Positions 38,031 to 46,970 are shown, counted from the stretch's first letter. The stretch: 64,000 bases of DNA from Pseudomonas putida (GCF_002741075.1 NZ_CP016634.1:1782501-1846500); one strand, 5' to 3'. The notes: generated by a model not told the origin, from the sequence alone. Translations and numbers: made by a program.

Positions 38031-38105
38031 CCCGTGGGGGCGGATTTACCCGCGAAAGCGTTAGTGCCCTCACCGACGCATTCGCGGGTGAACCCGCTCC
38101 CACAG
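38031..38105. repeat. REP inverted pair, copy A
   Basis: GTGGGGGCGGATTTACCCGCGAA ... TTCGCGGGTGAACCCGC TCCCACAG, separated by about 27 bases. The spacer matches copy B apart from a few bases. Lies with copy B in a 383-base gap with no gene. Confidence 0.85.
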
Positions 38106-38190
38106 TTTTGTACGCGACAACACCTGGGGCAGCGTCATCCCGTATCGCAATCCCCGCTGCTCATCATCAGCAACAGCCTCCACGCCTCCC

Positions 38191-38264
38191 CTGTGGGAGC
38201 GGGTTTACCCGCGAAAGCGTCAGTGCCTTCACCGACGCATTCGCGGGTGAACCCGCTCCCACAG
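38191..38264. repeat. REP inverted pair, copy B
   Basis: GTGGGAGCGGGTTTACCCGC ... GGGTGAACCCGCTCCCACAG with the same spacer as copy A (AGTGCC-TCACCGACGCAT). The two pairs lie 85 bases apart, so the whole unit looks tandemly duplicated or inserted as a doublet. Confidence 0.88.
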
Positions 38265-38397
38265 CTTCGTGCATGACAGCCTTGGGAACGCGGCGTCACT
38301 GCATCCTGCATTTGCAGGATGGCCCTGACCTGCCGAGCTGGCGATACTTCTTCACAGGCCCTGACAACAACAAGAACGTCCCAGCCAGGTACCGCCT

Positions 38398-39381
38398 ATG
38401 TGCAGCTCCAATACCGACTTTCTCGCCTCTCCCGGCTTCACGCTGTTCAACGCCCTGGTGCTGGAAGTGCAGCGCCTGGCCCAGGAGCAGCCGTTGTCGC
38501 GTTTCCATGACCAGATCCTGCATCGGGTTCGGGCGCTGATCCCGTTCGACACGGCCTGGTGGGGCCGCGCCGCGCTGATCGATGGTCTGCCCGATGAGCA
38601 CAGCAGCCATGTCTTTGGCCTGCCGCCTGAATACCTGCAGGATTGGCAGTCGATCCGTGACCAAGACCCCACCGTTGGACTGGTCCACGCCTGCCCCGGA
38701 CGCACGGTGATCGTCGACAGCCAAGCCAGGGAAACACCTGCCGGCCTGCGCTGGCTGGGTGCCAAACACGGGTTCGGCGAATTCCTGTGCATCATCCACA
38801 TCGACCCGCAGACCCAGCTCAGCGTGCACCTGACGCTCTATCGGGCCATGGGCGCCACTGCGTTCACCGCTCATGAGTGTTTTCTGCTGGATCATCTGAT
38901 GCCGCATCTGGTGGCCGCCGAGGGCGCCAACCAGATTCGCGCCCTGGTCGCGCTGCGCGAGGCACTCGACGGTGCCAACACCCTGGCCTTGGCCGTGTGC
39001 GACCGCCAGGGCACGCTGCACTGCGCCGAGCGCGGCTTCGTCGAGCGCCTGCTGCTGGAGTGGCCGGACTGGAGCGGACCGCACCTGCCTGAGCAGGTCA
39101 GCCCAGACAGCTACCGCGGCCGCCAGTTGCAACTGGACTCCACCGCCGTAGGCGATCTGTTCCTGCTGACCGCCCGCCCCCGTTCGGTCCTGAGCCTGCT
39201 CAGTGCCCGCGAAGCCGATGTGGCCGAGCGCTTCGGCGCCGGCGACACCTACAAAGAAATCGCCCGCCAGCTCGGCGTCGCCCCCAACACCGTGCGCCAC
39301 CACATCCGCAGCATCTACACCAAGCTGGGCGTCAACAGCAAAGCCGGTATCACCCAACGGCTCCACCACCCACCCAGCTGA
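38398..39381 (+). CDS. LuxR-family transcriptional regulator
   Basis: A 327-residue protein with a C-terminal LuxR HTH (about 260-320): SAREADVAERFGAG, YKEIARQLGVAPNTVRHHIR, KLGVNSKAGI. The N-terminal 250 residues do not show a CheY receiver or an obvious autoinducer domain, and may be a GAF-like sensor. It is the first gene of a four-gene set (regulator, outer-membrane channel, MFS carrier, HDAC-type deacetylase) and probably activates it. The effector is unknown. Confidence 0.85.
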   Translation: MCSSNTDFLASPGFTLFNALVLEVQRLAQEQPLSRFHDQILHRVRALIPFDTAWWGRAALIDGLPDEHSSHVFGLPPEYLQDWQSIRDQDPTVGLVHACPGRTVIVDSQARETPAGLRWLGAKHGFGEFLCIIHIDPQTQLSVHLTLYRAMGATAFTAHECFLLDHLMPHLVAAEGANQIRALVALREALDGANTLALAVCDRQGTLHCAERGFVERLLLEWPDWSGPHLPEQVSPDSYRGRQLQLDSTAVGDLFLLTARPRSVLSLLSAREADVAERFGAGDTYKEIARQLGVAPNTVRHHIRSIYTKLGVNSKAGITQRLHHPPS

Positions 39382-39477
39382 CCCAACCCTGACCCACCTC
39401 ACCCCGCTATGTCACATGGCGGGTATGGGGATGCTTTGCCTGCCGTTCACCTATCACAACAACAAAGGAACAGCCCC

Positions 39478-40347
39478 ATGCATCACCGCCGTACCTACGC
39501 GCTACTGCTTCCCCTGGCCCTGGCCTGGCCAGACACCCACGCCGCCGACCTCAACGCCCGCGACTTCGTCACAGCGCCGGTGGGGACCAGCCTCGGGGTT
39601 GCGTACCTGCCGCTGACCCGCTCCGGCGACTATCACGGGGCGGGTGACGACAGCGGCAAGGCGGACCTCTCGGTCAACGCCTTCGCCTACCGCCAGCTGT
39701 GGTTCAGCGACATCTGCGGCACCCTCTGCACGCCTCAGTTCATCGTGCCCTACGTCGACACCGAAGCGCGCCTGCCCGGCACCAGCGAACATCAGCGCGA
39801 GCGCGGCGTGGGCGACCCGCAGGTCGGCGGCACGTTGTTTTTCATCAACGACCCGCAGTCCCGCACCTACAGCGGTCTGTTGGCCCTGCTCAGCGTGCCG
39901 GTGGGCGAGTACCACAGCCAGCATCCAGGCGTGTCGCCCGGTGCCAACCGCTGGGCACTGCACCTGAACTACAACTACACCCAAGGCGTCGGCGAGCGCT
40001 GGCTGCTCGAAGCCAACCTTGAAGCCCAGCTGTACGACAAGAACGACGACTATCTCGGCGCCGATCTGCAGCAGAAGCCGCTGTACCGCCTGCAGGCATT
40101 CGCCTCCTACGACTTCACCCCCACCACCTACGGCGCCCTGCGCCTGATCCATGCCGATGGCGGCGAGTTGGAACTCGACGGCCAACGTCTGGACGACACT
40201 CATCAGCGCTACACCCAGGCCGGTTTCGAACTCGGCCACTGGCTCGACTCACGCAACCAGGTGCTACTGGGCCTGACCCGCAACGTATCGACCGACAACG
40301 CCTACGCGCAGGACAACCTGCTGCTGCGTTTCGTCCACGTCTTCTGA
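39478..40347 (+). CDS. Outer-membrane channel, phenol/MetA-pathway transporter-like
   Basis: A 289-residue beta-strand-rich protein with a signal peptide (LLLPLALAWPDTHA-ADL), and alternating strands ending in an aromatic residue (FVHVF), typical of an outer-membrane barrel. The sequence is of the phenol degradation-type transporter group (MetA/SphA-like). It lies 96 bases after the LuxR gene and 10 before an MFS carrier. Together they could bring an aromatic or acetylated amine across the envelope. The start at 39478 is chosen because the longer frame lacks a signal peptide. Confidence 0.8.
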   Translation: MHHRRTYALLLPLALAWPDTHAADLNARDFVTAPVGTSLGVAYLPLTRSGDYHGAGDDSGKADLSVNAFAYRQLWFSDICGTLCTPQFIVPYVDTEARLPGTSEHQRERGVGDPQVGGTLFFINDPQSRTYSGLLALLSVPVGEYHSQHPGVSPGANRWALHLNYNYTQGVGERWLLEANLEAQLYDKNDDYLGADLQQKPLYRLQAFASYDFTPTTYGALRLIHADGGELELDGQRLDDTHQRYTQAGFELGHWLDSRNQVLLGLTRNVSTDNAYAQDNLLLRFVHVF

Positions 40348-40357
40348 GGAATGCGCC

Positions 40358-41527
40358 ATGACCCTGTTTCCTGCAATCGGCCTCGCCCCCTTGCGCCTGC
40401 TGGCCATCGTACTGTTTGCAGCCGTGGTGCCGTGCGTGCTGATGACCGCACCTGCCGTCGCCACCCAATACGCCGCGCAACTTGGCCTGGGCCCGGCCCG
40501 GATCGGCCAGTTGTTTTCCGTCGAACTGGCCGCCATGAGCCTGGCCACGCTGCCCGCCTACTACTGGCAATCACGCTGGGATTGGCGCCAGGTGGTCCGT
40601 GGCGCCGCCTTGCTGTTCATCGGCGCCAACCTGGCGTGCGCCTTCACCGACCAGTACGCCACGCTGATGGCCTTGCGCGCGCTGAGCGCCCTGGCCGGCG
40701 GCAGCCTGATGGTGGTGTGCATCGCCAGTGCAGCACAAAGCCCGCAGGCAGACCGCGTCTACGGGCTGTGGGTCGGCGGGCAACTGATTCTCGGCGCGGT
40801 AGGGCTGTGGGTGCTCCCGCCCTTATTCACCAGCTTCGGGCTCAAAGCCCTTTACCTCGGGCTGGCCATGCTGATGCTGCTGTGTCTGCCGCTGGCCGGC
40901 GCGTTCAGTACCGGCCATGCGGGCACCACCCGGCATGCACCGCCCCACCCCATCGGCCAAGGTTGGCTAGCCGGTCTGTGCGGGCTGTTCGCGGTTTTGG
41001 TGTTCTACACCGGCCTCAGTGCGGTGTGGACATTCATCGGCAGTGTCGCCGCCACTTCGGCCATCGAACCTGCCGACAGCGGTCGGATCCTGTCGATCGC
41101 CACCTTGCTCGGTATCGCCGGCGCCCTGTGCGCCACGCTGATCGGTCCGCGCTGGCCGCGCAACCTGCTGCTGGGGCTGGGCCTTGGGCTGATGAGCACT
41201 GCGCTGTGCCTGCTGCTGGACACCCCGAGCCTGCTGCGTTTCGCCGGCGCTGCCCTGCTGTTCAAGTTCTGCTGGACCTTCGTGTTGCCTTTCATCCTGG
41301 CCTGCCTGGCCGACCTCGACCGGCATGGCCGGCTGATGAACAGCGCCAACCTGGTCATCGGCGGTGGTCTGGCCCTGGGCCCGGCCATCGCCGGCCCTGC
41401 GCTGGAGGCGGGCCTGGGCATGCGCAGTGTCCTGATCGGTAGCGCCTGCTGCCTGTTGCTGGCCTTCATCGCCCTGATGATCACCCGCCGTTCCCGCTTT
41501 CTCGTCACCACTGGAGTACACCCATGA
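40358..41527 (+). CDS. MFS transporter
   Basis: A 389-residue carrier with twelve hydrophobic helices and the conserved loop features of the major facilitator superfamily (e.g. GRLMNSANLVIGGG in the later half and ARIGQLFSVELAAMS after TM2). The direction of transport is not evident; the association with a deacetylase and outer-membrane channel favours uptake of a catabolic substrate. It overlaps the HDAC-type gene by ATGA, so the two are coupled. The exact substrate is unknown. Confidence 0.87.
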   Translation: MTLFPAIGLAPLRLLAIVLFAAVVPCVLMTAPAVATQYAAQLGLGPARIGQLFSVELAAMSLATLPAYYWQSRWDWRQVVRGAALLFIGANLACAFTDQYATLMALRALSALAGGSLMVVCIASAAQSPQADRVYGLWVGGQLILGAVGLWVLPPLFTSFGLKALYLGLAMLMLLCLPLAGAFSTGHAGTTRHAPPHPIGQGWLAGLCGLFAVLVFYTGLSAVWTFIGSVAATSAIEPADSGRILSIATLLGIAGALCATLIGPRWPRNLLLGLGLGLMSTALCLLLDTPSLLRFAGAALLFKFCWTFVLPFILACLADLDRHGRLMNSANLVIGGGLALGPAIAGPALEAGLGMRSVLIGSACCLLLAFIALMITRRSRFLVTTGVHP

Positions 41528-42633
41528 CCCGTCGTACCGCGTTCTTCTTCGATGAGCTGTGCTTCTGGCACAGCGCCGGCATGCATGCCTTGACCCTGCC
41601 CGTGGGCGGCTGGGTGCAGCCCCCTGCCGCAGCTGGCTTCGCCGAGTCGCCGGAAACCAAGCGCCGCCTGAAGAACCTGCTGGATGTCTCTGGTCTGAGC
41701 CAATCCTTGCTCCAACAAAGCGCACCGGCCGCCGACGAAGCGGACCTGCTGCGGGTTCATCCGCAGGCCTACCTGCAACGCTTCAAGGCACTGAGCGATG
41801 CCGGCGGTGGCGAGCTTGGGCCGCAGGCCCCGGTCGGCCCCGGCAGCTATGAAATCGCCAAGCGCTCGGCAGGCCTTGCCATCGCTGCAGTGGACGCCGT
41901 GCTACGCGGTGAGGCCGACAATGCCTACTCGCTATCGCGCCCGCCTGGGCACCACTGCCTGGCCGATCAGGCCATGGGCTTTTGCTTTTTGGCCAACATT
42001 CCCATTGCCATCGAAGCGGCCAAGGCACGGCATGGTTTGGGCAAGGTGGCGGTGATCGACTGGGACGTGCATCACGGCAACGGAACCCAGTCGATCTACG
42101 AAACACGCAGCGACGTGCTGACCATTTCGCTGCACCAGGAGCACTGCTACCCGCCAGGCTACAGCGGCGCCGAGGACCGCGGCCAGGCAGCGGGCGAAGG
42201 CTTCAACCTGAACATTGCGCTGCCGGCTGGCAGTGGTCACGATGCCTATCTGCAAGCGATGCGACAGATCGTGCTGCCGGCACTGGAGCGTTTCGCCCCC
42301 GAGCTGATCGTGGTCGCCTGCGGCTACGATGCCAACGCGGTAGACCCTTTGGCCCGCATGCTGCTGCACAGCGATTCGTTCCGTGCCATGACTGCCTTGC
42401 TGCGCGAGGCGGCCGAACGGCATTGCGCCGGGCGCCTGGTGCTGGTGCATGAAGGAGGCTATTCGGAAGCCTATGTGCCGTTCTGTGGGCTGGCGGCGAT
42501 CGAGGAACTGGTGGGCGTGCGCACGGCGGTGCAAGACCCGATGCTGGGGTTCATCCAGTCGCAGCAGCCAGGGGCGGCCCATGGACGGTTCCTGGCGGAG
42601 TATGTGGAGGCTTTGGCCGGGCGTTTGCGCTGA
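41524..42633 (+). CDS. HDAC-family amidohydrolase (class II histone-deacetylase-like, HDAH type)
   Basis: A 369-residue zinc deacetylase. The catalytic His pair is in PPGHHC (residues 140-145), the metal ligands are D181 and H183 in DWDVHHGNGTQ, with D269 in CGYDANAVDP, and a late GGY of HEGGYSEAY. Length and motifs equal the bacterial HDAH of Bordetella/Alcaligenes and the P. aeruginosa acetylpolyamine amidohydrolase-like enzymes. It removes acyl groups from amines; the natural substrate is unproven. The coupled MFS gene and nearby amine oxidase suggest an N-acetyl aromatic amine or polyamine. Confidence 0.9.
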   Translation: MTRRTAFFFDELCFWHSAGMHALTLPVGGWVQPPAAAGFAESPETKRRLKNLLDVSGLSQSLLQQSAPAADEADLLRVHPQAYLQRFKALSDAGGGELGPQAPVGPGSYEIAKRSAGLAIAAVDAVLRGEADNAYSLSRPPGHHCLADQAMGFCFLANIPIAIEAAKARHGLGKVAVIDWDVHHGNGTQSIYETRSDVLTISLHQEHCYPPGYSGAEDRGQAAGEGFNLNIALPAGSGHDAYLQAMRQIVLPALERFAPELIVVACGYDANAVDPLARMLLHSDSFRAMTALLREAAERHCAGRLVLVHEGGYSEAYVPFCGLAAIEELVGVRTAVQDPMLGFIQSQQPGAAHGRFLAEYVEALAGRLR

Positions 42634-42642
42634 AGAGCGTTG

Positions 42643-42659
42643 GGGCTGCCAGGCAGCCC
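42643..42659 (+). terminator. Short hairpin after the HDAC-type gene
   Basis: GGGCTGCC / GGCAGCCC, an 8-base stem with one-base loop (a tetraloop is likelier if the innermost pairs open), followed by CTCTCGCGGCGCAAGG, a REP-like decayed element before the convergent FeaR-like gene. Confidence 0.55.
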
Positions 42660-42716
42660 TCTCGCGGCGCAAGGCCGCTCCTACAAGGTGTGCATGAACC
42701 CTGTGGGAGCGACCAC

Positions 42717-43682
42717 CTACCGCCCGGCAAACAGGGCCATGGCCCGGTAGTCCTTGGGCGACTGCTCGAACTGTTTCTTGAACGAACGGCTGAAGTGCGC
42801 CGAGTCGGTGAACCCCCATTTGTAGGCGATCGAGGTGATCGACTCGCTCCTGAGGAACGGGTTGGACAGGTCATCGGCGCTGCGCCGCAGGCGTGAGCGC
42901 TGAATGTAGCGGCAGACGCTGTCGCCCTCTTCTTCGAACAATCGGTACAGGTGGCGCACCGAAATGCTCAGGCGGCTGGCAAGGCTCGACGGCGTAAGCC
43001 CCGGCTCGCCAAGGGACTCGTCGATGACCTTCTGTACATAGCTGCGAAGGTTCGCGCCGCTCAGGCCGGCCAGGTCGCAAGGCCCGCCCTCGTTGCGCTC
43101 GAAGCCCGGTTCGAGCAATGCGATGAATGCCGCTTGCAAGGCATCACCCTGGGTACTGGGCACGGCCCCCTCGTCGCCTTCGCGGCACAACTGGTCCATC
43201 AACAGGTGCAGCATGCGCCCGCAGGCGTTGGTCGAGGAGATCTTGCCGAACAATGCGTCCTGGCCTTGCAGGTGACGGCGTACCTGCTCCCGGGACAACG
43301 ACAGGGAGACGTGCTCGATCAACCCGAACGGCGTGATTTCACACGGCCCCACCGAATCCATCAGCAGCAACTCGCCTGGCGCGAGCTGGATGCTGACGCC
43401 ATCCTGCGTCACCTGGGAGTACCCGGTACGCTGGCTGACCAAAAAGCAGTGCTGATCGTCATCGCAGTCGGCGTTATCGCCCAGACGTCGGATGTTGCCG
43501 GCGTTGGTGCGCAGGTTGGCCAAGGGCAGGCCAGCGCGGGAACAGGTCGAGATCTCGCCGATGAACAGCGAGCGATTGAACGCAAGCTCCGTCTCGAAGC
43601 GGCCACAGACCTGCTGCATGGCCGTGGTCCAACGATCCAGTCCGTCGTTGCTGAGTGCAGGGGTGGGTTGAGCATTGGGCAT
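42717..43682 (-). CDS. AraC-family regulator, FeaR-like
   Basis: A 321-residue AraC regulator. An N-terminal AraC-binding-like sensor (about 20-170) is followed by a C-terminal HTH (SITSIAYKWGFTDSAHFSRSFKKQFEQSP). The overall pattern resembles FeaR, which activates tyramine oxidase and phenylacetaldehyde dehydrogenase genes in E. coli. I use the ATG at 43682 with GGAGG upstream rather than the GTG at 43694. The gene lies between the HDAC-type set and the APC/4-HPA hydroxylase genes; a phenylacetaldehyde dehydrogenase-like gene lies 5 kb away, supporting an aromatic-amine regulon. Confidence 0.82.
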   Translation of the reverse strand: MPNAQPTPALSNDGLDRWTTAMQQVCGRFETELAFNRSLFIGEISTCSRAGLPLANLRTNAGNIRRLGDNADCDDDQHCFLVSQRTGYSQVTQDGVSIQLAPGELLLMDSVGPCEITPFGLIEHVSLSLSREQVRRHLQGQDALFGKISSTNACGRMLHLLMDQLCREGDEGAVPSTQGDALQAAFIALLEPGFERNEGGPCDLAGLSGANLRSYVQKVIDESLGEPGLTPSSLASRLSISVRHLYRLFEEEGDSVCRYIQRSRLRRSADDLSNPFLRSESITSIAYKWGFTDSAHFSRSFKKQFEQSPKDYRAMALFAGR

Positions 43683-43721
43683 GGAGGCCTCCACACGCGA
43701 AGCATTTGTAGTTATGCGCCA

Positions 43722-43741
43722 ATTGTTAACATGTTATCAAT
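43722..43741. promoter_or_regulatory. Near-perfect 20-bp palindrome upstream of the FeaR-like gene
   Basis: ATTGTTAACATGTTATCAAT, symmetric except for one base pair. It lies 40 bases upstream of the chosen FeaR-like start, in an AT-rich gap. GTTAACATGTTA matches 11 of 12 with GTTAACATATTA before hpaG1. A MarR-type dimer such as HpaR is a candidate ligand. Confidence 0.5.
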
Positions 43742-43798
43742 GAGCGCACAACTGTCATCGTTCACGTGTAGAGGAATGGTTGGCGAGCGCAGCAGCCC

Positions 43799-44383
43799 TC
43801 AGCTTTCGCGCAAGGCCTGCTCCAGCGCGTCGAAGGCTCGCCAGAGGTGGCTGCGCTGATCGGCGCCGAGGGGGATGTAGCGCCGGAACGCAGGCATGCG
43901 GTTGACCACTTCACTGCCGCCCATGTGCTCCAGGGTGACGTGCCACTGGCCGTTACGGCACTCCAGCAGCAGGCGCTTGAAGTCCAGCGGCATCAGCGCC
44001 GAGCGCAGTGCTTCGTCGGTGCTGATGCGGCGCTGGAAGGTCTCGAAGCGTGCCCGATCCCCTTCGCGCAGCCGACACACCAGGCCGGTCCGCCGCACCA
44101 CGCCGCTGTGCCGCACTTCCAGGCACAGCGCTCCCGGTTGCCTGGCCGGCACACGCAGGCTGAACTCGCACATCACCAGGTGCATCAGCAGGTGGCTTTC
44201 GGTGCGTTCGCTGACCGCCACAGCGGGGCCATCCTTGCGGTAGGTCAACTGCGCAAGGCCAGGCTCCAGGCACCTGAAATCATCCAGGCCCAGGTTGCGC
44301 TGCAGATGACCCAGGGTCACCCCGGGTCGGTAGCCGGCCGGCGCACGCGGGCCGGTGAGGCGTTCAAGCCAGCTCGCTGACAT
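43799..44383 (-). CDS. DUF3156 family protein
   Basis: A 194-residue soluble protein with the start SWLERLTGPRAPAGYRPGVTLGHLQ and later MPLDFKRLLLECRNGQWHVTLEHMGGSEVVNRMP. The family has no established function. Its start overlaps the end of the APC permease gene by 20 bases, so the two are translationally coupled, and this DUF often accompanies amino-acid or amine transporters, judging from this arrangement. A transporter-linked regulatory or maturation role is a guess. The ATG at 44383 is chosen over a longer frame that runs into the permease. Confidence 0.75.
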   Translation of the reverse strand: MSASWLERLTGPRAPAGYRPGVTLGHLQRNLGLDDFRCLEPGLAQLTYRKDGPAVAVSERTESHLLMHLVMCEFSLRVPARQPGALCLEVRHSGVVRRTGLVCRLREGDRARFETFQRRISTDEALRSALMPLDFKRLLLECRNGQWHVTLEHMGGSEVVNRMPAFRRYIPLGADQRSHLWRAFDALEQALRES

Positions 44384-45863
44384 GGCGCACCTGTTGGGAT
44401 GGGGTGTGGCCGGGCTCGGCGTTGAACTCTTTCTCCAGTACATCCTCGACCCGCGCCGGCTTGAACGGATTGACCTTCTGCACGCACAGGGTCCAGAACA
44501 GCGCGTAGGCCGCAGTGCCGCCCAGCATCACCGCGAAGGGTACGTAGACATCGGCCGGGTCCATGCCTGGCGGGGTGATGAACCACATGCCCAGCACGAT
44601 ACCGATGCTCGAAACGATCTGCGGCAGCGGGAACAGTGGCGAGCGATAGGCCCGTGGCAGGTCGGGCCTGCGGATACGCAGGATCACCACTGACAGGGTC
44701 ACCAGCAGGTAGGCCGTGCTCCAGGCGCATACGGCGGCCAGTACCAGGTGCAGGATGTTGTCGGTGTTGCCGCCCAGATACCAGGCATGCAGGCACGGGA
44801 TGAGCGCTACCACCAGGATGCACACCAAGGGTGTCTTGAAGCGCGGGTGCAGGTAGGTGAAGACCTTGGGCAGCGCGCCATCCACGGCCATGCCATAGAG
44901 GATGCGCGGCACGCCGGCCATCAGGGTGTTGATGGTGGCGGCACCGGCAAACAGGAAGCCGATGCCCAGCCAGATGGGGCCGATGTCGCCCATCACCTGC
45001 TCAGCGAAACGCGGAATCGCCATGGGCGTATCGAGCAGGTGCAGGCCACTGGCGGCGTCGAGCACCACGTTTTCCACCTGGCGTTTCATGGCCGCGCCAT
45101 AGATGAACATGCAGCTGGCCACACCGAACAGGCCCAGGGCCATCGCCTTGGGCATCACCCAGGCCGAACGACGCAGCTCAGGCGCCAGTGGGGTGACGAA
45201 TTCACAGCCAACGAACATGAACATGGCCATGCCCACCAGTGACAGCACCGTGAGCAGGTCGGTACCGACCATCGATACGCCGAACGGCCCGTCCAGCTCC
45301 ACGGCTGGAGCGGCCACCAAGCCAAGCACGCCAAACACCATCAGGGTGGTCCACATGCCGAAGGTCAGCACCACCTCGGCGCGGCCGAAGGCGCTCACCC
45401 CGAATGCGTTGAGCACCCCGAACACCACCACGAAGCCCACCCCCAGCAGCCAGGAACCACCCGCCGATTCGGCCAAGGTGTTCAGGTGCTCGAAGTTCAC
45501 CAGGGCCATCACGCCCGAAAGGATGGTCTCGGCGGTGCCGGCGAAGACATGCACGATCAGGTAGGCCGACAGGGTCCCGGTGATGGCGAAGAAACGCCCC
45601 AGGCCGCAGTTGATGTAGTCGTAGACGGAGCCGGTGGTCGGCAGAATCGCCGCCGCCTCGGCGAAGGTGGTGGATTGCGCGAGCATCATCAGCGCAGCGA
45701 TCACCATGGCCACGGCGAAGGCGCTGCCGCCGATGCCGAAGCCCATGGTCGCGGTGAGAATGACCGGGCTGGCCATGATCAGGCCGACGGTACTGGCCAA
45801 CGCGGTTGGGAAACCGACGCTGCCACGGTTGAGGTGCTCAGTGAGCTTATTGTTGATTGTCAT
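44364..45863 (-). CDS. APC-superfamily amino-acid/amine permease
   Basis: A 499-residue membrane protein with twelve predicted helices, the APC entry helix ALASTVGLIMASPVIL and the conserved internal GVPRILYGMAVDGALPK loop. The family moves amino acids and amines by proton coupling. It sits between a DUF3156 gene (overlapping) and the 4-HPA hydroxylase reductase, suggesting uptake of an aromatic amine or acid. I chose MTINNKL at 45863; the longer frame adds 29 residues not preceded by a signal. The substrate is not predictable from sequence. Confidence 0.88.
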   Translation of the reverse strand: MTINNKLTEHLNRGSVGFPTALASTVGLIMASPVILTATMGFGIGGSAFAVAMVIAALMMLAQSTTFAEAAAILPTTGSVYDYINCGLGRFFAITGTLSAYLIVHVFAGTAETILSGVMALVNFEHLNTLAESAGGSWLLGVGFVVVFGVLNAFGVSAFGRAEVVLTFGMWTTLMVFGVLGLVAAPAVELDGPFGVSMVGTDLLTVLSLVGMAMFMFVGCEFVTPLAPELRRSAWVMPKAMALGLFGVASCMFIYGAAMKRQVENVVLDAASGLHLLDTPMAIPRFAEQVMGDIGPIWLGIGFLFAGAATINTLMAGVPRILYGMAVDGALPKVFTYLHPRFKTPLVCILVVALIPCLHAWYLGGNTDNILHLVLAAVCAWSTAYLLVTLSVVILRIRRPDLPRAYRSPLFPLPQIVSSIGIVLGMWFITPPGMDPADVYVPFAVMLGGTAAYALFWTLCVQKVNPFKPARVEDVLEKEFNAEPGHTPSQQVRHVSELA

Positions 45864-46043
45864 GGGAAGTGCCCTGGCTAGACGAGGGAGAAAATGCCCG
45901 CAAGCCAGGCGTATCGCAAGTGCCCGCGATCGCCCAGCCTGCCTTGGCACTGTGCGCCAGTGGCCGGCGCCGGTCTTGACGCTGGCTGCCGTGGGGTTTG
46001 TTGCTGGCTGCCAGCACCCTCGCCGGGGCTGCGCTGCAGCCCA

Positions 46044-46970
46044 TTAGCCTTGTATTACGGCCTTGAGCACCGTCTTGAACGTTGCCAACTGCTCAGCGCT
46101 GAACTGCCCGAACACCCGGTCCTGCTGAGCCTGGGCGAGGCTCCACAGCCCTTCGGTCTCGTCACGGCCTTTGTCGGTCAGGCACACCCGGCCGTTGTCA
46201 TCGGTGACCAACCCCTTGCGCGACAGGTTGGCGATGGCCTCGACGATTTCCCGCTCGGGCATCGCCACCTCACGCAGCAATTCAGGCAATGCCAGGCCTG
46301 CGTCGTGCTCCAGCACCATGAGCATGCGCGCCTCGCTGGTGCGCAGCCCGGTGGCCAGTTGCTGTGGCTGGTAGCCGGCCTGATAGGCGCGCAGCGCCTG
46401 GGTCATCAGGTAGTACAGGTTGTGCTGCAAGCGTCCCTGGAAGTGACTGCTCGGCGGCTGCCCCTCGCTTCGACGGGTCATGCGGGTGTGCGGCAACACC
46501 ATGGAGTAAGCGCCCTGGTGATACAGCAACGGCGAGCGCCCAAGGTCGTCGAAGGCCAGCACCTTGCCGATCATGATCCAATGATCGCCCCCATCCAGTT
46601 GCTGGTACTTCTGGCAACGCAGGCGCGCCGCGCAGTCGGGCAGCAAGGGCGCACCGCCCTCACCCAGTTCATGCTCGATACCGGCAAAGCGGTCTTCGCT
46701 GGGGCGGGCGAAGGTGTTGGACAGGTCGATCTGATCGGCAGCCAGCACGTTCACGGCAAAATGGCCGGCGGCCTCGAACACGGCATGGCTGCTGGAGCGT
46801 TTGTCCAGGCTCCAGAGGATCAAAGGCGGGTCCAGGGATACCGAGTTGAAACTGTTGGCGGTGACGCCAACCTTGCGACCGCTGGCATCGGCGGCGGTGA
46901 TCACGGTGACGCCAGTGGCGAAGTTGCCCAAAGCACGACGAAAGGCGCGGGCATCGAACGGAGTGGACAT
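46044..46970 (-). CDS. 4-hydroxyphenylacetate 3-hydroxylase reductase component (C1 type, flavin reductase-MarR fusion)
   Basis: A 308-residue protein joining an N-terminal flavin reductase domain (FATGVTVITA, VGVTANSFNSVSLDPPLIL, up to about 165) to a C-terminal MarR-like winged helix (about 185-300: LTDKGRDETEGL). This is the build of the A. baumannii HPAH C1 component, in which the MarR-like domain senses 4-HPA and stimulates reduction of FMN. It supplies reduced flavin to the adjacent oxygenase (C2). It starts 138 bases after the oxygenase gene, with a REP pair in between. Confidence 0.88.
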   Translation of the reverse strand: MSTPFDARAFRRALGNFATGVTVITAADASGRKVGVTANSFNSVSLDPPLILWSLDKRSSSHAVFEAAGHFAVNVLAADQIDLSNTFARPSEDRFAGIEHELGEGGAPLLPDCAARLRCQKYQQLDGGDHWIMIGKVLAFDDLGRSPLLYHQGAYSMVLPHTRMTRRSEGQPPSSHFQGRLQHNLYYLMTQALRAYQAGYQPQQLATGLRTSEARMLMVLEHDAGLALPELLREVAMPEREIVEAIANLSRKGLVTDDNGRVCLTDKGRDETEGLWSLAQAQQDRVFGQFSAEQLATFKTVLKAVIQG

